DNA from: Fidelibacterota bacterium
GTDB lineage: Bacteria; Fidelibacterota; UBA8477; JABMPR01
Assembly: GCA_018650795.1 (NCBI GenBank)
Contig: JABIFG010000082.1
Location: forward strand, 19,998-83,997
DNA length: 64,000 nucleotides
Direction of reading: 5' to 3'
Shown here: piece by piece, positions 1-7,036 of the stretch
Layout: the number at the start of each line of letters is the position of its first letter
Numbering within the stretch: position 1 is the stretch's first letter
Translations under genes and position numbers: made by a program
Notes under the pieces: model-generated
Told to the model about the DNA's origin: nothing
The model's database searches: none
Seen by the model: only the letters and a program-made list of their open reading frames with translations

Positions 1-1
1 A

Positions 2-223
2 TATCTGCTTCAGGAATACGGACTCGATATCAGCGGTATGGGTGTTACCGATACAGGCAATGGTATTTACTATCCTGATGTCATACGAGGAAAGGTAATT
101 CCAGCCTGTTTCTATGTCGGTTTTATACCTGGTATCATCGCACCATTTCTAGGGGCGTTGGTCTCTGGAAGGGGCATTTATAAACGGCAAACCGCCTCAT
201 TATTCAAGGAATTAGAAACATGA
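2..223 (+). CDS. ABC transporter permease, C-terminal fragment (cut by window start)
   Basis: The reading frame is open from the first bases and ends at TGA 221-223, so this is the tail of a longer gene. The visible part holds a short extracytoplasmic piece (GLDISGMGV) and one strongly hydrophobic segment near FYVGFIPGIIAPFLGAL, followed by a short basic and polar tail. The last transmembrane helix of a MacB/FtsX-type permease looks like this. The next gene starts inside its stop codon (ATGA overlap), and the gene after that is another FtsX-like permease, which supports a transporter operon. The ATPase is not visible and may lie to the left. Known: permeases of this class form lipoprotein-release or efflux complexes in the inner membrane. 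Inferred: the exact role here. The family call rests on context plus one helix. Confidence 0.6.
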   Translation, partial: YLLQEYGLDISGMGVTDTGNGIYYPDVIRGKVIPACFYVGFIPGIIAPFLGALVSGRGIYKRQTASLFKELET

Positions 224-978
224 TGAAATATAGATTACTGATACTCACAGCCGTCATGCTGCTGATGTTTCCACCTGAGTCAGCCATGGCTCAAGATTGG
301 CCGGATGGATTGGAGGTCATGAAGCATATTGACCGAAACATGGTCTCAGAGAACCAGGTGATCGAATCCACCATGATCGTCCATGGACGTCGCAGTAGCC
401 GTACCATTACCTCCAGAGGTTACATGATTAGTGATGAGAAATCCTTTAGCGAATATCTTTCACCTCCCCGTGAAAAGGGAACCAAGATGTTAAAACTGGA
501 GGATAAGCTCTGGATCTATTCTCCCAGCACGAATCGAGTCATCCAGATCGCTGGACATATGTTGCGGCAGTCAGTTATGGGATCTGACCTTTCATATGAA
601 GACTTCACCGAGGCTGATGAGCTGGAGGAAGCATACGACTGCACAGTCATTGGGGAGGAGCAAGTCCGTGACCGACCTGCTTATGTAGTAGAGTTGATCG
701 GTAAGAAGGACGACCTGGCCTATGCCAAGCGCAAGGTCTGGGTTGACTCAGAAAGATGGGTCGCTCTCAGAGAAGAGCGTTTCGCCCGTAGTGGTAAGCT
801 TCTCAAAACAACGGATATCACAGAGGTCTTTAAAGTGCAAGATCGCTGGTATCCCAAACATATGATCTTTAAGGACGTGCTGAAGAAGGGGAAGGGTACG
901 GAATTCATTATCGACTCTATCAAGTTCGATCAGGATATTCCGGAACACCTCTTTACCAAAGCGGCTTTGAGGAAGTAG
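220..978 (+). CDS. Outer membrane lipoprotein-sorting (LolA-like) periplasmic protein
   Basis: 252 aa. A clear signal peptide covers residues 1-24 and ends with AMA before Gln25. The mature protein has the layout of the LolA-like/COG2834 family: short beta strands with conserved motifs such as KMLKLEDKLWIYSPSTNR near residues 90-107 and KRKVWVDSERW near 170-180. These proteins have an open beta-barrel fold that carries lipids or lipoproteins across the periplasm. The ATG at 220 overlaps the upstream permease stop by 4 nt, so translation is probably coupled. A second permease follows after a 50 nt gap. The permease/LolA-like/permease arrangement suggests one export or lipid-transport system. 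The specific cargo cannot be read from the sequence. Family confidence is high; function is inferred. Confidence 0.8.
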   Translation: MMKYRLLILTAVMLLMFPPESAMAQDWPDGLEVMKHIDRNMVSENQVIESTMIVHGRRSSRTITSRGYMISDEKSFSEYLSPPREKGTKMLKLEDKLWIYSPSTNRVIQIAGHMLRQSVMGSDLSYEDFTEADELEEAYDCTVIGEEQVRDRPAYVVELIGKKDDLAYAKRKVWVDSERWVALREERFARSGKLLKTTDITEVFKVQDRWYPKHMIFKDVLKKGKGTEFIIDSIKFDQDIPEHLFTKAALRK

Positions 979-1028
979 CGGTCTAGAGGGTCACTATCGT
1001 CATTTTCAAGCTGGCTTTTCGAAATCTA

Positions 1029-2171
1029 TTGGGTGCGGGCATTAGGACCTGGCTGAACGTTTTCGTTCTCTCCCTGGCTTTCCTGTCCATCGTGTACCTC
1101 AAAGGAATGTATAATGGTATGGAGGCCCAGAGCCTCCATATCTCAGTGGATACAGACTATGGTAGTGGTCAGATCTGGTGTGAGAAGTATGACCCATATG
1201 ATCCATTGTCCCTTCCTACTGCACATAGCTGGATACCAGAGGTATATGCACCACTCATGGAGACAGGAACTGCGACACCGATGCTACTTTTCCAGGGTGC
1301 TATCTATCCGAATAGCCGTATGAAAAATGTCCTGTTGCGTGGGGTGGATCCCCATCAAACAGTCATGAATGTCTCGACCTCAGCACTGGCAACAACGACT
1401 GAGGGACACATACCCATTGCAGTTGGTCATCGGATGGCTGAGATCATCGATGTCCGTGATGGTGATGTGTTCACCATGCAGTGGCGTGACGGTCAGGGCA
1501 CCTACGATGCCAGGGATGCCGAGGTCGTTCACATCTTCATGACGGAAAATTCAACTATTGATATTGGAAACATCTGGGTTGACCTGACTGTGCTTCAGGA
1601 AATAACGCGACTGGAGAATGAAGCGACCATGTTGGTGGTAGATAAAACCTACAGGGGAGACATCCCAGAATCAAGCTGGACCTACATGAGCCTGTATGTA
1701 CTAACCACAGACCTCCGTGAAATGATGAAAATGGAGAATGCTGGTGGCAGTATCATGTACGGTATTCTTATGGCCTTCGCATTGCTGGCGATCTTCGATA
1801 CACAGGTTCTGGCCATCTGGAGAAGGAAGAAAGAGATGGGCACGCTGTTAGCCCTGGGTATGACCCGAACCATGCTCATCAAACTCTTCACGCTTGAGGG
1901 CTCATTATATGGGCTTTTTGCAGTCATCCTAGCTACGCTTTATGGAACACCACTGCTGGTCTGGAATAACTGGGTCGGTCTGACCATGCCAATGGATGTA
2001 GATTCACTGGGAATGGCCTTTCCACAGACCCTATTCCCTGAATATTCAGTGGGATTGATCCTCGGAACTATCATCGTCGCCCTATTCTCAGTGACCATAA
2101 CCAGCTATCTCCCAGTACGGAAGCTGGCAAAGCTGAATCCAACAGATGCACTAAGAGGCAAGATCGACTAA
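1029..2171 (+). CDS. FtsX/MacB-like ABC transporter permease
   Basis: 380 aa from TTG 1029. The open frame continues upstream to about 987 and adds residues FKLAFRNLLGAGIRTW, the usual N-terminus of MacB/LolC-type permeases, so the annotated start is probably too late. No ATG, GTG or TTG lies in that extension; ATT at 1002 or ATC at 996, behind GAGGG at 986-990, are the candidates. The topology fits the family: one N-terminal helix (about residues 8-25), a periplasmic domain of about 200 residues, three C-terminal helices (about 240-262, 283-312, 338-362), and the family tail SYLPVRKLAKLNPTDALRG. It probably works with the partial permease and the LolA-like protein upstream. A rho-independent terminator follows at 2209. 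Confidence 0.85.
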   Translation: MGAGIRTWLNVFVLSLAFLSIVYLKGMYNGMEAQSLHISVDTDYGSGQIWCEKYDPYDPLSLPTAHSWIPEVYAPLMETGTATPMLLFQGAIYPNSRMKNVLLRGVDPHQTVMNVSTSALATTTEGHIPIAVGHRMAEIIDVRDGDVFTMQWRDGQGTYDARDAEVVHIFMTENSTIDIGNIWVDLTVLQEITRLENEATMLVVDKTYRGDIPESSWTYMSLYVLTTDLREMMKMENAGGSIMYGILMAFALLAIFDTQVLAIWRRKKEMGTLLALGMTRTMLIKLFTLEGSLYGLFAVILATLYGTPLLVWNNWVGLTMPMDVDSLGMAFPQTLFPEYSVGLILGTIIVALFSVTITSYLPVRKLAKLNPTDALRGKID

Positions 2172-2208
2172 CCCACCCAGAGAATATTAAATTATTGGAT
2201 TGAATGAC

Positions 2209-2240
2209 ATTGCCCCGTCCTGTTGATGGGGCAATTTTTA
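2209..2240 (+). terminator. Intrinsic terminator of the permease operon
   Basis: An 8 bp perfect stem, ATTGCCCC (2209-2216) with GGGGCAAT (2228-2235), has an 11 nt loop and a T-rich tail. It sits 37 nt after the permease stop and directly abuts the stop codon of the convergent gene on the minus strand. The T-run is on the plus side, so it mainly serves the permease operon. Confidence 0.85.
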
Positions 2241-3278
2241 TTTCAGGAGCAGCAATCGCTCGACGGAGCTAACTGAACCATAGTGGAATACCAGTAGATA
2301 CACACCTGAGCTAACAGGTCGCCCTTTAGAATCATTCCCGGTCCAGGAAATATTATAATAACCTGGTTGAGCCGGAGCAGGCTGGGCTAATGTCTGTACC
2401 AGACCACCCTCAAGGTTGTAGATTTGAATATCCAGATCAACCATATCAAGAACTCGATAAGTAATCATTGTCTGTGAGTTAAAGGGGTTGGGGTAGGCTT
2501 CAATATCCATTAAAGCTCTATTGGGTGTCTGTTCATCCAGCTCCTCATGAATAGCAGTGACGTTATAACATGGACTCTGATAATCGTCTGAGATTGACAG
2601 ACCATCTCGTAGACCAGAAATGTCGAATTGCGGATAGCCGTATTCCCCATACCAAAAATCAAGGGTGTAAGTCCCAGGTGCAAATGAAGCAAATGAAACC
2701 TCAACCTCAAAGGGACAGATACAATCTACCGGTGGTCCTGTATCTATCATGGTCACGTGAAATGTATCTGCCTCCAGCCAGCCACTCCAGACCGGCATAA
2801 AAATACAATTGAGCATTGGCGTGTTCCAGAACAGGTTCAATGTATCTCCATTGACAGACAATTCTACAAAGGAAGTATCATCACGCATATTGAGACACTC
2901 AGATTCTGTTTGTCCTGTAGTTGAAAGATTTCCCCAGTCCTGGTTGAGTGATCCATGAAAAATAGGATCCGATCCAATATCATTACTCCACACATCAATC
3001 TGATAAGCCCCTGGATCTAAGCCTGTCAGACCTACTTCGAGATCAAAGTAGCACATACACCAGGCCTGATCACCTGTATCGACCTCGGTTAGGGTAATGA
3101 GGTTGTCTACAATATTGACATCCCAGGTAAATAGCGCAGCACAATTGCGCTCTGTCCCATCATGATGAATTTTTAATGTATCATCTGAAATAGTTGTATA
3201 GAGAGAGTCCTGAGCACAGGACGGTGAGGCAAGAATGAGTGCTAAGAGAGTGGTAAGTAGTAATATTTTCTTGTACAT
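2238..3278 (-). CDS. Secreted protein with two Cys-rich repeats and FlgD-like C-terminal sorting domain
   Basis: 346 aa with a signal peptide (residues 1-22, cleavage near SCAQ). The body holds two similar modules of about 95 residues. Each has an N-C pair (NCAALF, NCIFMP), a later C-x-C pair (CMCYFDLEV, CICPFEVEV) and the phrase PGxYxxDxW. The C-terminal 90 residues form a FlgD-like/Ig-like sorting domain: AYPNPFN, then VDLDIQIYNLEG, SSGVYLL, and the final residues RLLLLK. Such tails are known to direct type IX-like secretion and surface attachment. I do not recognise the repeat modules. The start ATG follows a GGGGG ribosome site that can pair with CCCCC 7 nt away. It is transcribed convergently to the ABC operon and has no obvious partner. 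Confidence 0.75.
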   Translation of the reverse strand: MYKKILLLTTLLALILASPSCAQDSLYTTISDDTLKIHHDGTERNCAALFTWDVNIVDNLITLTEVDTGDQAWCMCYFDLEVGLTGLDPGAYQIDVWSNDIGSDPIFHGSLNQDWGNLSTTGQTESECLNMRDDTSFVELSVNGDTLNLFWNTPMLNCIFMPVWSGWLEADTFHVTMIDTGPPVDCICPFEVEVSFASFAPGTYTLDFWYGEYGYPQFDISGLRDGLSISDDYQSPCYNVTAIHEELDEQTPNRALMDIEAYPNPFNSQTMITYRVLDMVDLDIQIYNLEGGLVQTLAQPAPAQPGYYNISWTGNDSKGRPVSSGVYLLVFHYGSVSSVERLLLLK

Positions 3279-3299
3279 ATAACCCCCTTTATTCGGGGG
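3279..3299 (-). promoter_or_regulatory. Hairpin that can hide the ribosome binding site of the 3278 gene
   Basis: In the minus-strand transcript CCCCC (3295-3299) can pair with GGGGG (3283-3287) across a 7 nt loop, and GGGGG is the Shine-Dalgarno element of the gene that starts at 3278. A near copy of this design precedes the next upstream gene at 4052-4074. Confidence 0.4.
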
Positions 3300-3367
3300 A
3301 ATCTACAATAAAGCCCAAGCACAATCAATGATAAACAGCAAGTAATAATTGGAATCTTTCAAGAGAA

Positions 3368-4051
3368 TCATTGGTTTCTTGATTTCCAATCTGGCAATTC
3401 TGTTTCCCCTCTAGGCGAAAGTGTGTACACACCTTGTCCGAGGCGATCGAACCAACCATAGACATTATCATACAGAATGCTGCGAGTTTTGGGCTCTTCC
3501 AATACTTTGGCTATGACCGCCGCCTTGGTTGCACCATACTCCAGAAGATATCCAGCGATGGCAATGGCTTTTTGCCGATAAGCTGTCATGATACCCCGTT
3601 GCATACTGCTCCCACCTCTGTTGGGATCGCCCACACGCTCCTGGAATTCTCTCAACAACCGCTGGGTCTGTTTTTTAACCTGTCGCGGTTTGTACTCACC
3701 TGGATCACAGAGGACATCCACATTTCCAATCCTGGATTTTGGATCAATCACTATGAGACCGAGACCCAGCATACGCATGAGTTTCACTATCTGTTTGCGC
3801 CGCTTCTTTAGGACTGCTAATCCCTTAGGAACACCGATGTAGATAGTATTGGAGATTTTTAGCCGATCCACGGCCTGAAGCAGAATGGTAAGATTCAATG
3901 ATAGCTTGAGCTCAACGATGATTGCAATTTCATCTTCGCGAAGCGCCACGACATCGCAATTAAGGATCTCGCTTTTTACTTCATAACCCTGGTTTTCCAG
4001 GTAAGCTTTTAGTGGAGGGTATAAATCGATTTCCTGCATATCAAGTCCCAA
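3368..4051 (-). CDS. DUF2161 family protein, PD-(D/E)XK phosphodiesterase-like
   Basis: 227 aa from TTG 4051. The N-terminal 110 residues match the DUF2161 pattern: LYPPLKAYLENQGYEV, then Asp33 in NCDVVA, then Glu47-x-Lys49 in VELKLS, which is the D...ExK core of a PD-(D/E)XK nuclease fold. The C-terminal half (about residues 150-215) is helical and basic and resembles a winged helix. TTG is chosen because AAAGGGGG sits 6 nt upstream; an ATG 12 nt further in is possible but has a weaker site. The family is known only as putative nucleases of unclear role. The gene stands alone, with no recognisable defence neighbours. Fold call fairly sure, function unknown. Confidence 0.75.
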   Translation of the reverse strand: MGLDMQEIDLYPPLKAYLENQGYEVKSEILNCDVVALREDEIAIIVELKLSLNLTILLQAVDRLKISNTIYIGVPKGLAVLKKRRKQIVKLMRMLGLGLIVIDPKSRIGNVDVLCDPGEYKPRQVKKQTQRLLREFQERVGDPNRGGSSMQRGIMTAYRQKAIAIAGYLLEYGATKAAVIAKVLEEPKTRSILYDNVYGWFDRLGQGVYTLSPRGETELPDWKSRNQ

Positions 4052-4074
4052 AATTTGCCCCCTTTCACAGGGGA
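4052..4074 (-). promoter_or_regulatory. Hairpin over the ribosome binding site of the DUF2161 gene
   Basis: On the minus strand CCCC, a 7 nt loop (TGTGAAA) and GGGGG form a short strong stem, with the G-run serving as the Shine-Dalgarno site. The geometry and loop length equal those of the hairpin before the neighbouring 3278 gene. Confidence 0.4.
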
Positions 4075-4245
4075 ATTAATTCATGTGAATGTCTACTACC
4101 AGTGATGATAATGAATTCAGATATGTCAGGTCCTTCATAGCCAATCACAGGATTCAACGAAGAATATATATCACAGAATACAGATAAATACTTAGATTGT
4201 CCAGATGTTAAAATTTGATCTCTAATTGATGTGGGAAGGGAATTT

Positions 4246-4809
4246 ATGCTTGCGTATCTGAAGAACAATCCAGCAAAAAAGTTAAATCGAAATATACTTA
4301 TTCTCGGTTTACTCATTTTCATTCCAGTTTACACCTATATCTTCCAATTATTTGGAAAAATGGGAATTGATACTACTGAGTTTAACGAGGTCTGGCTTTC
4401 TTTTGATGCCTCAACCTTTAAAGTATTCTTCCTGAAGTTAGAGGATCTGGGTCAAATGGAAGTCTTTCTGTGGACCTTTAACCTGAATCTCATTTCCATG
4501 GTTGGTTTTATGCTCACCTTTTTTTCATTAAGCTTGATGCTAGCTCGTCAGTTACCTGAAGGTTCCCGTCTGGCTAAATCTTCTTTTATATTCCCACTGG
4601 TGGCTATTGCCATTGCTGTTCTGGATATTATCCCAACTCTGGTCTTTTTGATGGCTTCCTCCAGCATCCCCACCTTATCCAATATGGTTATTTTTACCAT
4701 AAGTGGAGGCTACATCACTAGAGTTATTCTATTATACACTCTTCTGCTATGGATGATTGTTGCAGGAATCTCCCTGTTGGTTAGCAAGATCCGAAGCGCA
4801 AAGACCTAG
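4246..4809 (+). CDS. Unrecognised four-helix membrane protein
   Basis: 187 aa from ATG 4246, preferred over GTG 4231 because GGAAGGGA lies just ahead of the ATG. After a short basic N-terminus (LKNNPAKK) there are four hydrophobic segments at about residues 18-37, 78-100, 112-137 and 152-177. Residues 38-77 form one longer extracytoplasmic loop. I do not recognise the family. It precedes a TetR regulator and an Lnt-like enzyme on the same strand. The gap to the TetR start is 77 nt and holds an operator-like repeat, so the regulator probably has its own promoter. The protein may be a partner or target of the same regulation, but it lacks the AACAGTGTT box itself. Confidence 0.6.
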   Translation: MLAYLKNNPAKKLNRNILILGLLIFIPVYTYIFQLFGKMGIDTTEFNEVWLSFDASTFKVFFLKLEDLGQMEVFLWTFNLNLISMVGFMLTFFSLSLMLARQLPEGSRLAKSSFIFPLVAIAIAVLDIIPTLVFLMASSSIPTLSNMVIFTISGGYITRVILLYTLLLWMIVAGISLLVSKIRSAKT

Positions 4810-4861
4810 AATGTTTCCGTAATTATTTGTAGAAATACAGGAAAAAGTGTTTGGACATACA

Positions 4862-4878
4862 CCGAACAGTGTTTAGTA
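4862..4878. promoter_or_regulatory. Operator-like repeat, copy 1 (upstream of the TetR gene)
   Basis: CCGAACAGTGTTTAGTA contains the 9 bp palindrome AACAGTGTT. The same 17 bp, with three differences, recurs at 5508-5524 before the Lnt-like gene, and in both places GTTAGGAAA follows closely. A repeat at these two places is what self- and target-regulation by the TetR protein would need. Confidence 0.55.
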
Positions 4879-4886
4879 TATACCCG

Positions 4887-5492
4887 ATGTTAGGAAATGA
4901 AAATAAAACAACAAGACAACGACGTCATGAAAAAAATAGACGCTATATCCTGATTGAGGCAAAAAAGCTGATCAGGAAAAATGGCGTTGAAAATTTTTCA
5001 CTAAGAGGACTTGCCGCAATTTGCGATTATAGTCCAGCCGCTCTATATGAATATTTTTCAAATAAAGAAGACATCCTGAAAACCATCGCTCTCCAAATTG
5101 AAAAAGAAATGCGGGAGTCTCTTATCCATGATGGGAATACCCTCAATGATCTGATTGCACTTGGATCCCGGTATATTGCATTTGCGAAAAATCAACCAGA
5201 AGATTACCTGCTCCTGTTTACTTCCTTTTCCTCAGGGAGAAGAAGCGAAAATGAAGCATTACCTGAAACTTCAGCTTATATGGTTCTATTCAATCTGGTG
5301 TCTGAACTGGTGGAGTCTGGACAGCTTATTCTCGCTAAAGATGTAGGGGTGGAGGAAATATGCTACACGTATTGGGTATTCCTTCATGGTCATGTCATGA
5401 TGCAACTCACCCATTTAAAAGGATATGATGCTGACTTTGAATCTATGGAGACTCGTATGCTATCGCGTTTCGTGAACAGCTTTAGCAGCTAA
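4887..5492 (+). CDS. TetR/AcrR family transcriptional regulator
   Basis: 201 aa from ATG 4887; a TTG at 4851 would lengthen it but lies upstream of the operator-like repeat. Residues about 12-60 are a typical TetR DNA-binding domain: ILIEAKKLIRKNGVENFSLR, then the helix-turn-helix region with YSPAALYEYFSNKEDIL. The rest is an all-helical ligand-binding domain of the usual size (compare about 200 aa for the family), with LFTSFSSGRRSEN near its middle. The gene lies between an unknown membrane protein and an Lnt-like enzyme. The palindrome AACAGTGTT occurs just before its own start and before the next gene, so it is likely a repressor of itself and of the acyltransferase. The ligand is unknown. 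Confidence 0.9.
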   Translation: MLGNENKTTRQRRHEKNRRYILIEAKKLIRKNGVENFSLRGLAAICDYSPAALYEYFSNKEDILKTIALQIEKEMRESLIHDGNTLNDLIALGSRYIAFAKNQPEDYLLLFTSFSSGRRSENEALPETSAYMVLFNLVSELVESGQLILAKDVGVEEICYTYWVFLHGHVMMQLTHLKGYDADFESMETRMLSRFVNSFSS

Positions 5493-5507
5493 AAATTTTT
5501 ACCAAAA

Positions 5508-5524
5508 CCAAACAGTGTTCAATA
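5508..5524. promoter_or_regulatory. Operator-like repeat, copy 2 (upstream of the Lnt-like gene)
   Basis: CCAAACAGTGTTCAATA matches 14 of 17 positions of the copy at 4862-4878 and keeps the palindrome AACAGTGTT intact. It begins 15 nt after the TetR stop codon and lies 24 nt before the Lnt-like ATG. Confidence 0.55.
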
Positions 5525-5547
5525 AACATATAACGTTAGGAAAAACA

Positions 5548-6957
5548 ATGAAAACTATTAAACCTATATACCTGCTCATCCTGGCCGCTGCCATCACAGC
5601 AGCCACCCATATGAGATTCGGATTTGGAATCCTCATCTTTTTAGAGGCAATCCCCGTTCTTTTTTATCTCGATCGGACAAGTGGCTGGCGATCTAAAGCG
5701 CTGCTCTTTACCTTCCTGATTTTAGGGTGGACTCTGACCACCCTGAAAATAGTGACTGCCCCACTGCCATGGTTTATTGCTTTTGGATACGGACTGCCGC
5801 TGGCGACAACCAGATTTGCCTCCTATCTGGCATTTACATCATTCCGAAATAGTAAAAAAGCACACTGGGTGTTTCCCACACTTATGGTAATGGGTGAATG
5901 GCTCCAGTCAAGCCTTACCCCCTTCGGATCATGGGGCTCTGCAGCCTATACACAGATCAATAACATCGTTTGGCTCCAAATACTTTCCATCGGTGGAATA
6001 TGGTTATTGTCTTTTGGAATCTACTTCATTAGCTATCAGATGTATGATGGTATCAGAAACGGATTCGCAAAAACACATCTGGCGAGAATTGCTATTCCAA
6101 TCGTGTTATTGAGCATCTTTGGGACTGCAAGACTGACCTGGGCTGACAATAGTGAATATGCCAGTCTATCCGTTGCAACCGTGGGCACAAACTCCACCAT
6201 TGGTGGGCCTGAGTTGCCTTCATCAGAAATACGCAGGCAGAACCGCCTAAAAATATTTGACCGAATGCGTAAAGCCAGTGATGCTGGTTCAAAGCTGGTT
6301 GTTTGGACTGAAGGTGCAACTGGTCTCCTGCCAGATGAAGAGGCCGGTTTCCAATCACAGGTCGCACAGCTCACTGACTCCCTGAATATCACGGCGATGG
6401 TTAGCTATGTCATTCTTCTGAGTACCGAACCATTCTTCTATGAAAACAAATACATCATCATTGATTCAGAAGGTTCTATTCAGAGCACCTATCTTAAGCA
6501 CGAACCTGTTCCAGGGGAGCCTTGTACCAAAGGGGTTGAACCACACACCTTGTTCCAGATGGATGATGTTTCCCTGGGAGGAGCCATCTGCTATGATCTG
6601 GATTTTCCTGCACTCGCTCGTGAAATATCAAAAATGGGGGCTGACGTGGTAGCCGTCCCATCATCAGATTGGCGGGGAATTGACCCTATTCATACACAAA
6701 TGGCAGGCATGCGTGCCATTGAAGGTGGCTTTAGTATGATACGATCTACCCGTTGGGGGCTTTCAGCCACAGTAGATCCATATGGGCGCGTCATTGGTCA
6801 ACTAAGCGATTTCAATTCAGATGAAAAAATTCTAGTATCCAGTGTCCCCAAAAATGGAAAAAGAACGATATACTCCGTTCTTGGGGATTGGGTTATTCTT
6901 GCTGGTCTCGTCCTACTGGCTTATGAAATCTGGAAGGCTAAATCGAAGTCTGCATAA
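5548..6957 (+). CDS. Apolipoprotein N-acyltransferase-like protein (carbon-nitrogen hydrolase domain)
   Basis: 469 aa from ATG 5548 with TTAGGAAA as ribosome site. An upstream GTG lies inside the operator repeat and is rejected. The N-terminal 190 residues hold about six membrane segments and the Lnt-type motif FGSWGSAAYTQ. The second half is a nitrilase-fold domain with the Glu-Lys-Cys triad: Glu255 (VVWTEGATG), Lys317 (YLKHEPVPGE) and Cys348 (GGAICYDLDFP). A last helix anchors the C-terminus. Lnt adds the third acyl chain to lipoproteins in the inner membrane; length and layout agree (E. coli Lnt is about 512 aa). Linkage to a dedicated TetR regulator is unusual for housekeeping lnt, so this may be a specialised or second copy. 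Confidence 0.8.
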   Translation: MKTIKPIYLLILAAAITAATHMRFGFGILIFLEAIPVLFYLDRTSGWRSKALLFTFLILGWTLTTLKIVTAPLPWFIAFGYGLPLATTRFASYLAFTSFRNSKKAHWVFPTLMVMGEWLQSSLTPFGSWGSAAYTQINNIVWLQILSIGGIWLLSFGIYFISYQMYDGIRNGFAKTHLARIAIPIVLLSIFGTARLTWADNSEYASLSVATVGTNSTIGGPELPSSEIRRQNRLKIFDRMRKASDAGSKLVVWTEGATGLLPDEEAGFQSQVAQLTDSLNITAMVSYVILLSTEPFFYENKYIIIDSEGSIQSTYLKHEPVPGEPCTKGVEPHTLFQMDDVSLGGAICYDLDFPALAREISKMGADVVAVPSSDWRGIDPIHTQMAGMRAIEGGFSMIRSTRWGLSATVDPYGRVIGQLSDFNSDEKILVSSVPKNGKRTIYSVLGDWVILAGLVLLAYEIWKAKSKSA

Positions 6958-6974
6958 TCAAGTGGGGAGTTAAT

Positions 6975-7025
6975 GATAATGGAAGAATAGAGTCTTCACC
7001 GAAAACATTCTATTCTTCCATTATC
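6975..7025. terminator. 17 bp perfect inverted repeat between convergent genes
   Basis: The arms at 6975-6991 and 7009-7025 pair perfectly over 17 bp across a 17 nt loop. They lie between the Lnt-like stop and the convergent stop at 7037, as a bidirectional terminator would. There is no T-run of more than four on either side, so the release step may be factor-dependent. Confidence 0.55.
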
Positions 7026-7036
7026 TGACTTGAGAT

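Noticed and set aside
3434..3811. 125-codon ORF antisense to the DUF2161 gene
   Set aside because: It lies wholly within a convincing gene on the other strand and has no recognisable domain.
3368..4051. DUF2161 nuclease-like gene as part of a defence island
   Set aside because: No restriction, CRISPR, abortive-infection or phage genes lie within several kb; HicAB is 27 kb away.
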